From Neomegalonema perideroedes DSM 15528 (GTDB lineage Bacteria; Pseudomonadota; Alphaproteobacteria; Rhodobacterales; Rhodobacteraceae), in assembly GCF_000374145.1 (NCBI RefSeq), contig NZ_KB893653.1, positions 1,225,923-1,289,922 on the forward strand: a DNA stretch of 64,000 nt. The letters are read 5' to 3'. Below the pieces are notes generated by a model. That model was not told the origin of the DNA. It saw only the letters and a program-made list of their open reading frames with translations, and searched no databases. Both the position numbers and the translations under genes were made by a program. Below, piece after piece: positions 35,308 through 44,500 of this stretch. Numbering within the stretch: position 1 is the first letter of the stretch; each line of letters starts with the position of its first letter.

Positions 35308-36615
35308 ATGGCGAGGGCGGTGGTTCTCGGAGCTTACGGATTGATCGGCGCGGCCTGTCTGCGGGCTTTGCGCGAGGCGGGATTCTCCGTGACGGGCGTC
35401 GGGCGCTCGGAGGCGGCGGCGCGACGCGCGGATCCCCTCGGCGCGCAGGCCGGAAGCTGGGTCTTTCTGGACATCGCCAAGACCTCCGCCGCGCGCTGGC
35501 GCGAGGTCTTGGCGGAGGCGGACGTGGCGGTGAACGCCGCCGGCGCCCTTCAGGACGGCGCCCGCGACGATCTGACGGCGATCCATGAGACGGCGGTGGG
35601 CGAGATCCTCAAGGCTCTGGAGGGGACGCGGACGCGCTTCATTCAGATTTCGGCGGCGGGCGTCTCCGAAACCGCCCCGACGGAGTTTTTTCGCTCCAAG
35701 GCGCGCGGCGACCGGCTGGTGGCGGGCTCCGGCGCGGATTGGGTGATTTTGCGCCCGACTCTGGTGATCGGGGCTCAGGCCTATGGCGGCACGGCGCTTT
35801 TGCGGGCGGCGGCGGCTTTTCCTTTGGGTTATCCCCGGGTTCTGCCCGAGGCTCGGATTCAGACCGTCTGGGTGGAGGATCTGGCGCAGGCCATGGTTCA
35901 GGCGGCGCGCGGCGAGATTCCCGTCTGGACCATCGCCGAGATCACCGAGCCCGAGGCCCGCAGCTTCGCCGAAACCACGCGGATCTTTCGGCGCTGGCTG
36001 GGTCTGCCGGACTGGCGGCGGGAGCTTCCCGTCCCCCGCCCTTTGCTGCGTCTGGCGAGCCGGGGCGCGGATCTGCTCGGCTGGCTGGGCTGGCGCTCGC
36101 CTTTGCGGCGCAACGCGCTGCTCAGCCTCGAACAGGGCGTCACGGGCTCGCCTCAGGCTTGGGAGAAGGCGGGGGGCGCGCCCTGCCGCTCTCTGGAGGC
36201 GACTCTGGCGCGCATGCCCGCCACCCTTCAAGAGGTCTGGTTCGCGCGACTCTACGGGTTGTTTCCGGTCGTCGTCGGGGTTCTGGCGGGATTTTGGATT
36301 TTCTCCGGAGCCATGGGGATCCTCAGCTTCGGAGCCGCCCGCGAGGTGCTGACCTCCCGGGGCATGGGCGCGGGTTGGGCGGGTTTGGCCGTGGGCGCGG
36401 GATCTCTGGCGGATCTGGCTCTGGGGCTGGCGATTTTGCGGCGGCCATGGGCGCGGGCGGCTTGTTTCGGCATGATCGCGGTTTCGCTGGCTTATCTGCT
36501 TGGCGCGACGCTCTTCGCGCCGGGCCTTTGGGCGGATCCTCTGGGGCCGCTGACGAAAGTGTTTCCCTCGATGATTCTGGCGCTGATCGCCGCCGCGCTT
36601 CTGGAGGAGCGATGA
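35308..36615 (+). CDS. NAD(P)-binding SDR/epimerase fused to a DoxX-like membrane domain
   Basis: A 435-residue fusion. Residues 1-300 are an extended SDR fold: VVLGAYGLIGAACLRALREAG (GxxGxxG-like nucleotide site), DVAVNAAGALQ, FIQISAAGVSE and WVILRPTLVIG. Residues about 305-435 are a DoxX-like four-helix membrane domain (LYGLFPVVVGVLAGFWIFSG, WAGLAVGAGSLADLALGLAIL, ending LALIAAALLEER). The substrate is unknown. The ATG at 35308 follows GGAGGGA; the open frame extends upstream without homology. ATGA overlap with the next gene. Confidence 0.88.
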   Translation: MARAVVLGAYGLIGAACLRALREAGFSVTGVGRSEAAARRADPLGAQAGSWVFLDIAKTSAARWREVLAEADVAVNAAGALQDGARDDLTAIHETAVGEILKALEGTRTRFIQISAAGVSETAPTEFFRSKARGDRLVAGSGADWVILRPTLVIGAQAYGGTALLRAAAAFPLGYPRVLPEARIQTVWVEDLAQAMVQAARGEIPVWTIAEITEPEARSFAETTRIFRRWLGLPDWRRELPVPRPLLRLASRGADLLGWLGWRSPLRRNALLSLEQGVTGSPQAWEKAGGAPCRSLEATLARMPATLQEVWFARLYGLFPVVVGVLAGFWIFSGAMGILSFGAAREVLTSRGMGAGWAGLAVGAGSLADLALGLAILRRPWARAACFGMIAVSLAYLLGATLFAPGLWADPLGPLTKVFPSMILALIAAALLEER

Positions 36616-37079
36616 CTTACGAGATTCTGCTCTTCGCCCATCTGCTCGGAGCCTGCGTTTTGCTCGGGACGGGAGCGGGCATCGCCTTTTTCATGGTGGT
36701 CTCCAACCAGAGCCGCGATCCGGCGCTGATCGCCCATGTGGCGGGGATCGTGGTGCTGGCGGACACGCTCTTCACCGCGACGGCGGCGATTCTCCAGCCG
36801 ATCACGGGCTGGCTTCTGGCGCGGGAGGTCGGATGGCCGCTGACGGAAGGCTGGATTCTGGCCTCTTTGGGGCTTTACGTCTTCGTCGGGATGTTCTGGC
36901 TGCCGGTGGTCTGGATTCAGATGCGCCTGCGGCGTCTGGCGGAGGCGGCCCGCGATTCCGGGACGCAGCTTCCGGAGGAATATCGACGGCTGTATCGGGT
37001 GTGGTTCGCCTTTGGATTTCCGGCTTTCGGGGCGGTTCTGGCGATCATCTGGCTGATGCTGACGAAACCCTCCTTTTGA
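36612..37079 (+). CDS. DUF2269-family membrane protein
   Basis: A 155-residue protein with four hydrophobic segments. EILLFAHLLGACVLLGTGAGIAF at the start, QPITGWLLAREVGWPL and WLPVVWIQMRLRRLA fit DUF2269. It overlaps the SDR-DoxX stop by four bases (ATGA), so both proteins are probably made together and act in the membrane; no function is known. Confidence 0.88.
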   Translation: MTYEILLFAHLLGACVLLGTGAGIAFFMVVSNQSRDPALIAHVAGIVVLADTLFTATAAILQPITGWLLAREVGWPLTEGWILASLGLYVFVGMFWLPVVWIQMRLRRLAEAARDSGTQLPEEYRRLYRVWFAFGFPAFGAVLAIIWLMLTKPSF

Positions 37080-37168
37080 GGGCGAAAAAGAGGCGAGAGG
37101 AGCCTTGCGCTTCTGCGCGACGCGGCATATGGTGCGCGCGCTTCGCCCGGCTCGCCGGAGATGAAGAT

Positions 37169-37259
37169 GGAGAGATGGCCGAGTGGTCGAAGGCGCACGC
37201 CTGGAAAGTGTGTATACGTCAAAAGCGTATCAAGGGTTCGAATCCCTTTCTCTCCGCCA
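37169..37259 (+). tRNA. tRNA-Ser (anticodon GGA), with encoded CCA
   Basis: The acceptor stem GGAGAGA (37169-37175) pairs with TCTCTCC (37249-37255); discriminator G and CCA follow (37257-37259). The anticodon loop CTGGAAA gives anticodon GGA. The long variable arm (TATACGTCAAAAGCGTAT) and TψC arm GGGTTCGAATCCC confirm a class II serine tRNA. Confidence 0.97.
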
Positions 37260-37385
37260 CCCCCCCTGCCGGTGGATCGATTCCAGAGAAGAATCGCAAT
37301 TCTGAAAATCATTCTCCGAATTCGGCTCCACGCCTGACGCGGGGTTGGCTTCAGACGCCGGAATTCTCATGCAAGCGCGGCGGAT

Positions 37386-38411
37386 ATGGACGAGATGTCA
37401 GAGAATATGAATCATCGCCTCTGCGTCGCGCCGATGCTCGATTGGACGGACCGTCATTGCCGATTCCTCCATCGCCAGCTCTCCCGCCGGACCCGGCTTT
37501 ATACGGAAATGGTCGTCGCCGAAGCCATGATCCGCGGAGATCGCGACAAGCTCCTCGGCCATGATCCCATCGAGCGCCCCTTGGCTTTGCAGATCGGCGG
37601 CTCCGATCCGATCCGCCTCGCCGAAGCCGCCCGCATCGGCGCGGAATTCGGCTATGACGAGATCAATCTCAACGTCGGCTGTCCCTCGGACCGCGTGCAG
37701 TCCGGGACTTTCGGCGCCTGCCTCATGCGCAGCCCCGATCTCGTGGCGGAGGGCGTCGCCGCCATGATTCAGGCCGTCGGCGGGGCGGCGGCGGTCACCG
37801 TGAAATGCCGCATCGGCGTGGACGACCAGGAGCCGCGCGAGGTCCTGCCGGATTTCATCGAACGCGTTTCGGCGGCGGGCTGCGGAATCTTCATCATCCA
37901 CGCCCGCAAAGCCTGGCTGAAAGGGCTCTCGCCCAAAGAAAACCGCGAGATCCCGCCGCTGGATTACGCCCTCGTCCATGAGGTCAAGGCCGCGCGGCCT
38001 GATCTGCGGATCATTCTCAACGGCGGAATCGCCAGCCTCGCCGAGGCCGAGGCCCAGCTTGCGCAAGGGCTCGACGGCGTGATGATCGGGCGGGCCGCAT
38101 GGCGCGATCCGGTCTCGGTTCTGGCCTCGGCGGATCGGCGGATCTACGGCGAGGAAGCCCCCGACGCCGATCCCTTCGCCGCCGCCGAGGCCATGCGGCC
38201 TTATCTGGCGGCGCGTCTGGCCGAGGGCTGGAAGCTCAACACGCTCTGCCGCGCCATGATCGGCCTGTTCCATGGCCGCCCCGGCGCGCGGCTCTGGCGA
38301 CAGAGGCTTTCGGAGGGCGCCGCCATCCGGCCCGGCGCGGGGCTGGAGGTCTTCGACGAGGCCCTCGCCGCCATGCGGGCCGAAGTCCTCCGGGCGCAGG
38401 ACGCCGCCTGA
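37386..38411 (+). CDS. dusA: tRNA-dihydrouridine synthase DusA
   Basis: Reduces U20/20a in the tRNA D-loop with FMN. The 341-residue protein has APMLDWTDRHCRF (DusA-specific), LALQIGGSDP, NLNVGCPSDRVQSGTFGACLM with the catalytic Cys, and NGGIASLAEAE. Length fits DusA. Start candidates are ATGs at 37386, 37395 and 37407; none has a strong ribosome site, and homologues begin close to RLCVAPM, so 37407 is possible. It lies 126 bases after the tRNA-Ser gene. Confidence 0.94.
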   Translation: MDEMSENMNHRLCVAPMLDWTDRHCRFLHRQLSRRTRLYTEMVVAEAMIRGDRDKLLGHDPIERPLALQIGGSDPIRLAEAARIGAEFGYDEINLNVGCPSDRVQSGTFGACLMRSPDLVAEGVAAMIQAVGGAAAVTVKCRIGVDDQEPREVLPDFIERVSAAGCGIFIIHARKAWLKGLSPKENREIPPLDYALVHEVKAARPDLRIILNGGIASLAEAEAQLAQGLDGVMIGRAAWRDPVSVLASADRRIYGEEAPDADPFAAAEAMRPYLAARLAEGWKLNTLCRAMIGLFHGRPGARLWRQRLSEGAAIRPGAGLEVFDEALAAMRAEVLRAQDAA

Positions 38412-38432
38412 AGAGCGAGACCGAAAAAGACC

Positions 38433-38466
38433 GGGGCCGCCTCTCAAACCGAGAGGCGGCCCCTTG
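38433..38466 (+). terminator. Rho-independent terminator of dusA
   Basis: A perfect 13-bp stem, GGGGCCGCCTCTC (38433-38445) with GAGAGGCGGCCCC (38451-38463), AAACC loop and TTG start of a T-rich tail. Confidence 0.82.
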
Positions 38467-38492
38467 TCGTTTCAGCCGGACGGAGGGCGGAT

Positions 38493-38596
38493 CAGAGCGC
38501 TTTCCGATCAATCCTGATCGTTCAAACGCTCTGATTCTTTGCTTTGTCGCGCTTTCACGACGCGAAGCCGAAGCGGCTTCGCTGGAAAGCGCTTTA
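38493..38596 (-). repeat. Bipartite palindromic repeat, copy 2, beginning at the tamB stop codon
   Basis: Minus-strand copy: stop TAA (38596-38594), then GAAAGCGC (38585-38592, plus strand) / GCGCTTTC (38549-38556) around GGCTTCGC (38575-38582) / GCGAAGCC (38562-38569), then a second hairpin CAGAGCG (38493-38499) / CGCTCTG (38527-38533) with inner GATCA/TGATC. Outer and inner arms of the first hairpin match copy 1. Confidence 0.85.
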
Positions 38597-41500
38597 GTAA
38601 TCCATCTTCCAGTTGATGCCGGCCTTGGTCTCCTCGGCGCCGATTTCGGCGTCGATGACGATGTTGCTGAAGGTTTCGATCTCGACGAGGGCGGTGGTGC
38701 CGCCCGTGCCCAGATCCTGACGCGCGCCCACGAAAACCCCGTCGGCGATATATTTGCCGGTCGAGATGGCCGTGCCGCCGTTCGCGCCCTCCTCGATGCG
38801 CAGAGTGTCCACGCCCGCCACGTCGCGGAGCATGTCCATGGCGCCGGGGCGCCCGCTCATGAGCGTGGCCACGCCCGCCGCCAATTGCGCCGCCTCAATC
38901 GCGGAGAGCGATTGCTTGGAGCGTCCGAAGAGCAGGCGCGGCAGCACCTCCTCCTCCGGCAGGCCCTGATCCGAGCCGAAGGAGATCTTCGGATCCGAGG
39001 AATAGCCCGCCACCTGCAGCCAGCCGCGAATGTCGTTGGCTTCGGCGGTGAGGCGCACCGTGACGTAGGGATCGAGATCGCCGGAGAAGCGCACCTCGCC
39101 GATCTCCAGATCGAACTGACGCCCGAGGAGATCCAGCCAGCCGCGCCGCTTCTCGATCATGCCGCTCACGCGGGGCGCGCCCGCATGGCCGGTGACCTGA
39201 AGCTGGCCGCCCCATTCGGATTCCAACCCGCGTCCGCGCACATAGGCTTGGCCGGGGATGTTCACCACGAGGTTGAGGTTGATCCTCTGGTTCCCCGCCG
39301 CGGCTCCCGCGGCGCGGCGCGGCGTGCGCGGCGCCGAGAGCCCCACCGGAGTCGCCTCGATCACCACGAGATTCGGAGCCCCGCCGCCGATCAGACGGAA
39401 TTCCAGAAAATCATTGTCGATGCGCCCGTTCACGTTGATCGAGGCGGCGTCGCCCCGGGCCGTGACCTCGCCCGAGACGATGGCCGTCAGATCGTCGCGC
39501 CGGGCGGCGGCCATGCGGTTGACCCGAACGGTCGCGTCCAAAGCCCGGCTCGACAGCACATAGGAGCCCATGGCCGAGATCTGGCCGCCATAGCCGTCGT
39601 TCCCCTGAGCCGTGAGCGTCAGGCGTCCGTCGGCGGAGAAGGTCGCGTCGGCGCCGAGGTTTTGAACCACCGTGCCATATTCGAGATTCTCATAGCGTCC
39701 GCCTTGGATCTGGAGGCCGCCCGCCGTGCGCGGCGCCGCCAGAGAGCCTTCCAGCGTGGCCGAAAGCGTGGCCGAGCCTGAGAGCAGATGATCCGGCAGA
39801 GGCAGAAGCGGCCAGACTTCGCCGAGGTCGCCCGCCCAAGAGGCTTGCGCGGAAATCGGGCCGTTGCGGTCGGGCATGGGGATGCCGCCGCCCGGCAGCA
39901 GAGTCAGTCGGGCGTTGGCCTGAAGCGGCTGGCGGAAGCTGGCGCTGGTCATGGTCAGCGCGGCGGTGAGCTGCGCGCCCGACCATGAGCCTTGGGCGTC
40001 GGCCTGAATCGGCGAGTTGAGGCCCGCCTCGATCATGGTCATGCCCTCGGTGCGCAGATTGAAGCTGCCCGAGTTCTGGCGCGAATCCATCTGCGCCTCG
40101 CCGAAGAGATGGCCCTCGGCGGGGGGCAGCCCCGCGAGGCTCAGCAGCCGCAAAGGCAGGTTATGCAGCACCAGATGGCCGAAGGAGCCGCTCGGGGCGT
40201 AGGTCAGATAGCCGCCCAGCATCCCCGAAGCGCCGAGGCGCAGATCGAGGTTCTGGAAGCCGAAGCCGCCGTCCGCCGTGGGACGCAGCTCCACCGCCTG
40301 CGCCAGCATGAGGTCTTCGCCGCTGATCCGCCCGTTGAAGCGGTGCAGCGTGACGCCCTTGAAGCCGCCCGCCGCGTTCACCCGCGCCTGAAGGCTGAAG
40401 CTGTCGAGTTCGCGCAGGCCCTCGTCGAGCAGGTCGCCCGTGCCGTCGAAGGCCACGTCGAGATCGGAGAGCGGCCCTTGCAGGGTCGAACGCACGTCGG
40501 TGAGCAGAATCCCCGCCGCCTCCAGACGCTGGCCGTCGAGGTCGGCCCGAACATAGGGATCCGCGCCGAAGGCGTCGTCGATCTGAGCGTTGAAGTTCAG
40601 GCTGGTGATCCCCGCGAGGAAATCGCCGTTCTGCGCGATCCGCAGATTCGAGGCCGCGCCGCGCGCCAGAATCGTCTGACGTCCGGTCTGGCCGCTGAAG
40701 CTGAGATTCGCGTCCAGAGCGCCCGAGGCTTCATAGCCGAGCAAGGCGCCGATGGGCCCGAGGCTGGCCGAACTCAGCAGAGCCGAGCCCTCCATGAGTC
40801 CGCCTGAAGCCATGTTCAGGCGGCCTTCTCCGAAGAGCCCCAGACCTTCGAGGCGGAAATGATCCAGCTGGATCTGTCCGTTCTGCGAGGCGAAGCGCGC
40901 CGAGGCCGTCAGAGGCCCCTGCGGAGTCTGAGCGCTCAGGCTGGCCTCGCCCTGAGGCGCCGAGACGAGGCGCGTCAGATTGAATTGCGCTTGGGCGTCG
41001 CCGATGGGGCGGCCGTCATAGGCCAAAGCCCGCAGGCTCGCCGAGCCCCGCGCCGAGGGATCGGCGAAGGGGCCTTCGATCCGGGCGTCGAGCTTGCCCG
41101 CGCCGGAGATCTGCGCCCCCGCGAAGCCCGAAAGCGGCGCGAGATTCGGCAGATCCGCCGTCACGTCGAGGGCCATGGCCTGATTGGCGAGGTCCACTTG
41201 TCCGGCGGCGCGCAGAGACCCCGCCGCCATCTGAACCTCGGCGGGGTTCAGCAGAAGCTGACGCGTCGAGGGATTATAGGCGCCTTGCGCCGAAAGATTC
41301 GCCTCGCCGAGCAGCTGCTCAATGCGCGGATCGCCCATGCGCGGACCCGAAAGCCGCGCTTGGGCGCTGAAGGGAATCGAGCCGTCGGGCTGGGGCGAGC
41401 TGGAGAGGTTCAGATTCAGCCCCGCCAGACCATATTGGCCATATTGCAGGCTCTGGCCTTGAGCGGTCGCGTTGAGGCGCGGCGCGGAAATCGTCCCGTC

Positions 41501-44500
41501 GATGCGGCCCGAGGCCGAGAAGGCCCCGCCCAGCGTCTCGCCCGCAAGCTGCGAGAAAGGCGCGAGATTGCCGATATTGGCGCTGAAATCGAGGCCGAGG
41601 CTCTGGTCTTTGGTTCCGAAGAAGCCCGAGACCCGCGCCGAGCCAAGGCCCGCCGTCGCCTCGCCGGGCTCCAGACGGAGCAGGCCGGTCGTCGGGTTGA
41701 AGGAGCCGTTGGCGCTGAGGTTCACGTCGCCGATCAGGGCGTCGAGCTGCGGATCTCCCATGCGGGGGCCGCGCGCCTGAGCCGAAACCGTGAAGGGGAT
41801 GGTCCCGTCCGGCTGAGGCGCGCCGGAGAGATTCAGATTCAGCCCCGCGATCCCGTATTTCCCATATTGCAGGTTCTGGCCCTGCGCCGCGAGGCTCACG
41901 CTGGGGGCCTTGAGGCTCCCCTCCACGCGGCCCGAAGCGGAAAGCGATCCGCCGAGCGTCTCGCCCGCCAGAGCCGAGAAGGGCGCGAGATTCCCCAGAT
42001 TGGCGCTGAAATCCAGCCCGAGCGTCTGGTCTTTGGTTCCGAAGAAGCCCGAGACCCGCGCCGCGCCCGCGCCCGTCGAGACCTCGCCGGGCTCCAGCCG
42101 CAGAAGGCCGGTGGTCGGGTTGAAGCTTCCCTGAGCATTGAGGCTCACGTTCCCAAGCAAGGCCTCAAGCTGCGGATCGCCGAAGCGGGGTCCGGCCGCC
42201 TGAGCCTCCACCGAGAAGGGAATGGTCCCATCCGGCTGGGGCGCGCTGGAGGCCTTCAGATTCAGGCCCGCCAAGGCGTATTGGCCGTATTGCAGGCTCT
42301 GGCCTTGGGCCGTCAGGCTGACGCGCGGCGCCTTGAGGCCGCCGTCCACGCGGCCGGAAGCCGAAATCGCGCCGCCGAGAGTCTCGCCCGCGAGGCTGGA
42401 GAAAGGCGCCAGATTGGCGAGGTTCGCGCTGAAATCGAGGCCGAGCGTCTGGTCTTTGGTTCCGAAGAAGCCCGAGACCCGCGCCGAACCCACCGCCGAA
42501 GTCGTGACTTCGCCGGGCTCCAGACGGAGCATGCCGCTTTCAGGATTGAAGCTTCCCTGAGCGTTCAGCGTCACGTTCCCGAGCAGCGCTTCAAGCTGAG
42601 GATCGCCCAGACGCGGCGAAACCGCTTGCGCCTCGACGCTGAAGGGAATGGTCCCATCGGCGCCGGGGGCGCTGGTCAGCTTCAGATTCAGCCCCGCGAG
42701 GCCGTATTTCCCATATTGCAGGCTTTGCGCCTCAGCCGTGGCGTTGACGCGGGGCGCTTTGAGGCCGCCCTCGACGCGGCCCGAGGCTTTCAAAGCTCCG
42801 CCCAGAGCCTCGCCCGCCAGACCGGACAAGGGCCCGAGGTCGCGGGCGTCCAGGTTGAAGTCGAGGCCGATGGTCTGGTCCTTGGTCCCGAAGAAGCCCG
42901 AGGCCCGCGCCGAGCCGAGGCCCGTCGAGATCTCGCCGGGCTCCAGCTTGAGCAGGCCCGTCGTTTGGTTGAAGGAGCCTTTGGCGTTCAGCGTCACGTC
43001 GCCGATGGCGGCGTCGAGCTGCGGATCGCCGATGCGCGGCGAACGAACATCGCCCGCCACGGAGAAGCCCATGGTTCCATCCGCCACAGGCGAACTGGAG
43101 ACGTCGAGGTTCAGCGAGGCCGCGCCGTATTGCCCATATTGCAGGCTCTGGCCTTGGGCGGTCGCATTGATCTTGGGCGCCGTGAAGCTCCCTTCCACGC
43201 GGCCCGCGGCCTTGAGCGAACCGCCGAGCGTCTCGCCCGCGAAGCGGGAGAAGGGCGCGAGATTCCGCGCGTCCACGTCGAAATCCAGCGCGAGGGTCTG
43301 GGCTTTGGTCCCGACCTGACCGGAAAGCTTCGCCACGCCGAGGCCGGTCGTGATCTCGCCGGGCTCCAGACGCAGGAGGCCCGTCTTCTGGTTGAAGCTG
43401 CCGCGCGCGTTGAGCTTCACGTCGCCGATCAGCGCGTCAAGCTCCGGATCGCCGATGCGCGGCGAACGAACATCGCCCGTCGCGGTGAAGCTCAGGGCGC
43501 CGTTCGCATTGGGCGCAGCGGAGAGATTCACGTCCAAAGCGGCCGCGCCGTAAGCGCCGTAGCGCAGGCCCTCGCCTTGAGCCGCGAGGCTCGCCTTCGG
43601 CGCGGAGATCTCGCCCTCCACGCGGCCCTCGGCCTTGAGGGAGCCCGCCAGAGTCTCGCCCGCCAGCCCCGAGAAAGGCGCCAGATTGCGGATGTCGGCG
43701 TCGAAATCCAGCGCGAGGCTCTGGTCCTTGGTCCCGTAGCGGCCAGAGACCTTGGCCGAGCCCGCGCCCGTGACCGCCTCGGCGGTTTCGAGGCGCAGAA
43801 GACCCGAGGAGGGATTGAAGCTGCCGACCGTCTTCAAAGCCACGTCGCCGAGCAAAGCCTCAAGCTGCGGATCGCCGAGCAGGGGGCCGCGCGCCTCGAC
43901 CTCGGCTTCGAAGGAGACCACGCCGCCGGAGCCGGGCGTGGTGCGGGCCGAGATCGTCAGATCCTGGGCGCCATAGCGGTCGAAGACGAGGTTTTCGCCC
44001 GTGGCGTCGAAGAGCAGACGCGGCGCGGAGACCTCGCCCGTCAGACGGCCCTCGGCCTTGAGCGCCCCGCCGAGCCGCTGGCCCGCCTTGGCGGAAAGCG
44101 GCGCGATGTCGTCGAGATCGGCGGCGAAGCGCAGATCCAGAGCCATGGTCTTGGCGTTGACCGTCCCCGAGAGGTCGGCCCCGCCCATGGCGGTCTCCAG
44201 ATGCGTGGAGGTCAGGCGCAGAAGGCCGCTCTCCGGATCGAAGGAGCCCTTCGTGGTCACGGAGGGATCGCCGAGCAGGGCTTCAAGCGCCTCGTCGCCG
44301 AGGTTCGGCCCGGCGATTTTCAGATCCGCTTCGAAATTCAGCGCGCCGTTCGCTTGCGGCGCGGCTGTGGCGGTCAGGGTCGCGCGATCCGCGCCGCGCC
44401 CGTCGAAGGCGAATTTCGTCGCCTCGCCTTTCAGCGCGACGCTCGGCTGCGTGAAGGAGCCCTTGGCCGAGCCTGAGCCTTTGAAGGCGCCGCTGAGATC

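Noticed and set aside
34497-38596. Composite mobile element bounded by inverted repeat copies at 34.4 and 38.5 kb
   Set aside because: The bounded genes (LysE, SDR-DoxX, DUF2269, tRNA-Ser, dusA) are ordinary chromosomal genes without transposase or target duplications; each repeat starts at a stop codon instead.
40859-44476. 1205-codon plus-strand frame opposite tamB
   Set aside because: It mirrors the tandem repeats of tamB and is Arg/Gly-rich shadow sequence. The tamB frame has clear TamB motifs.
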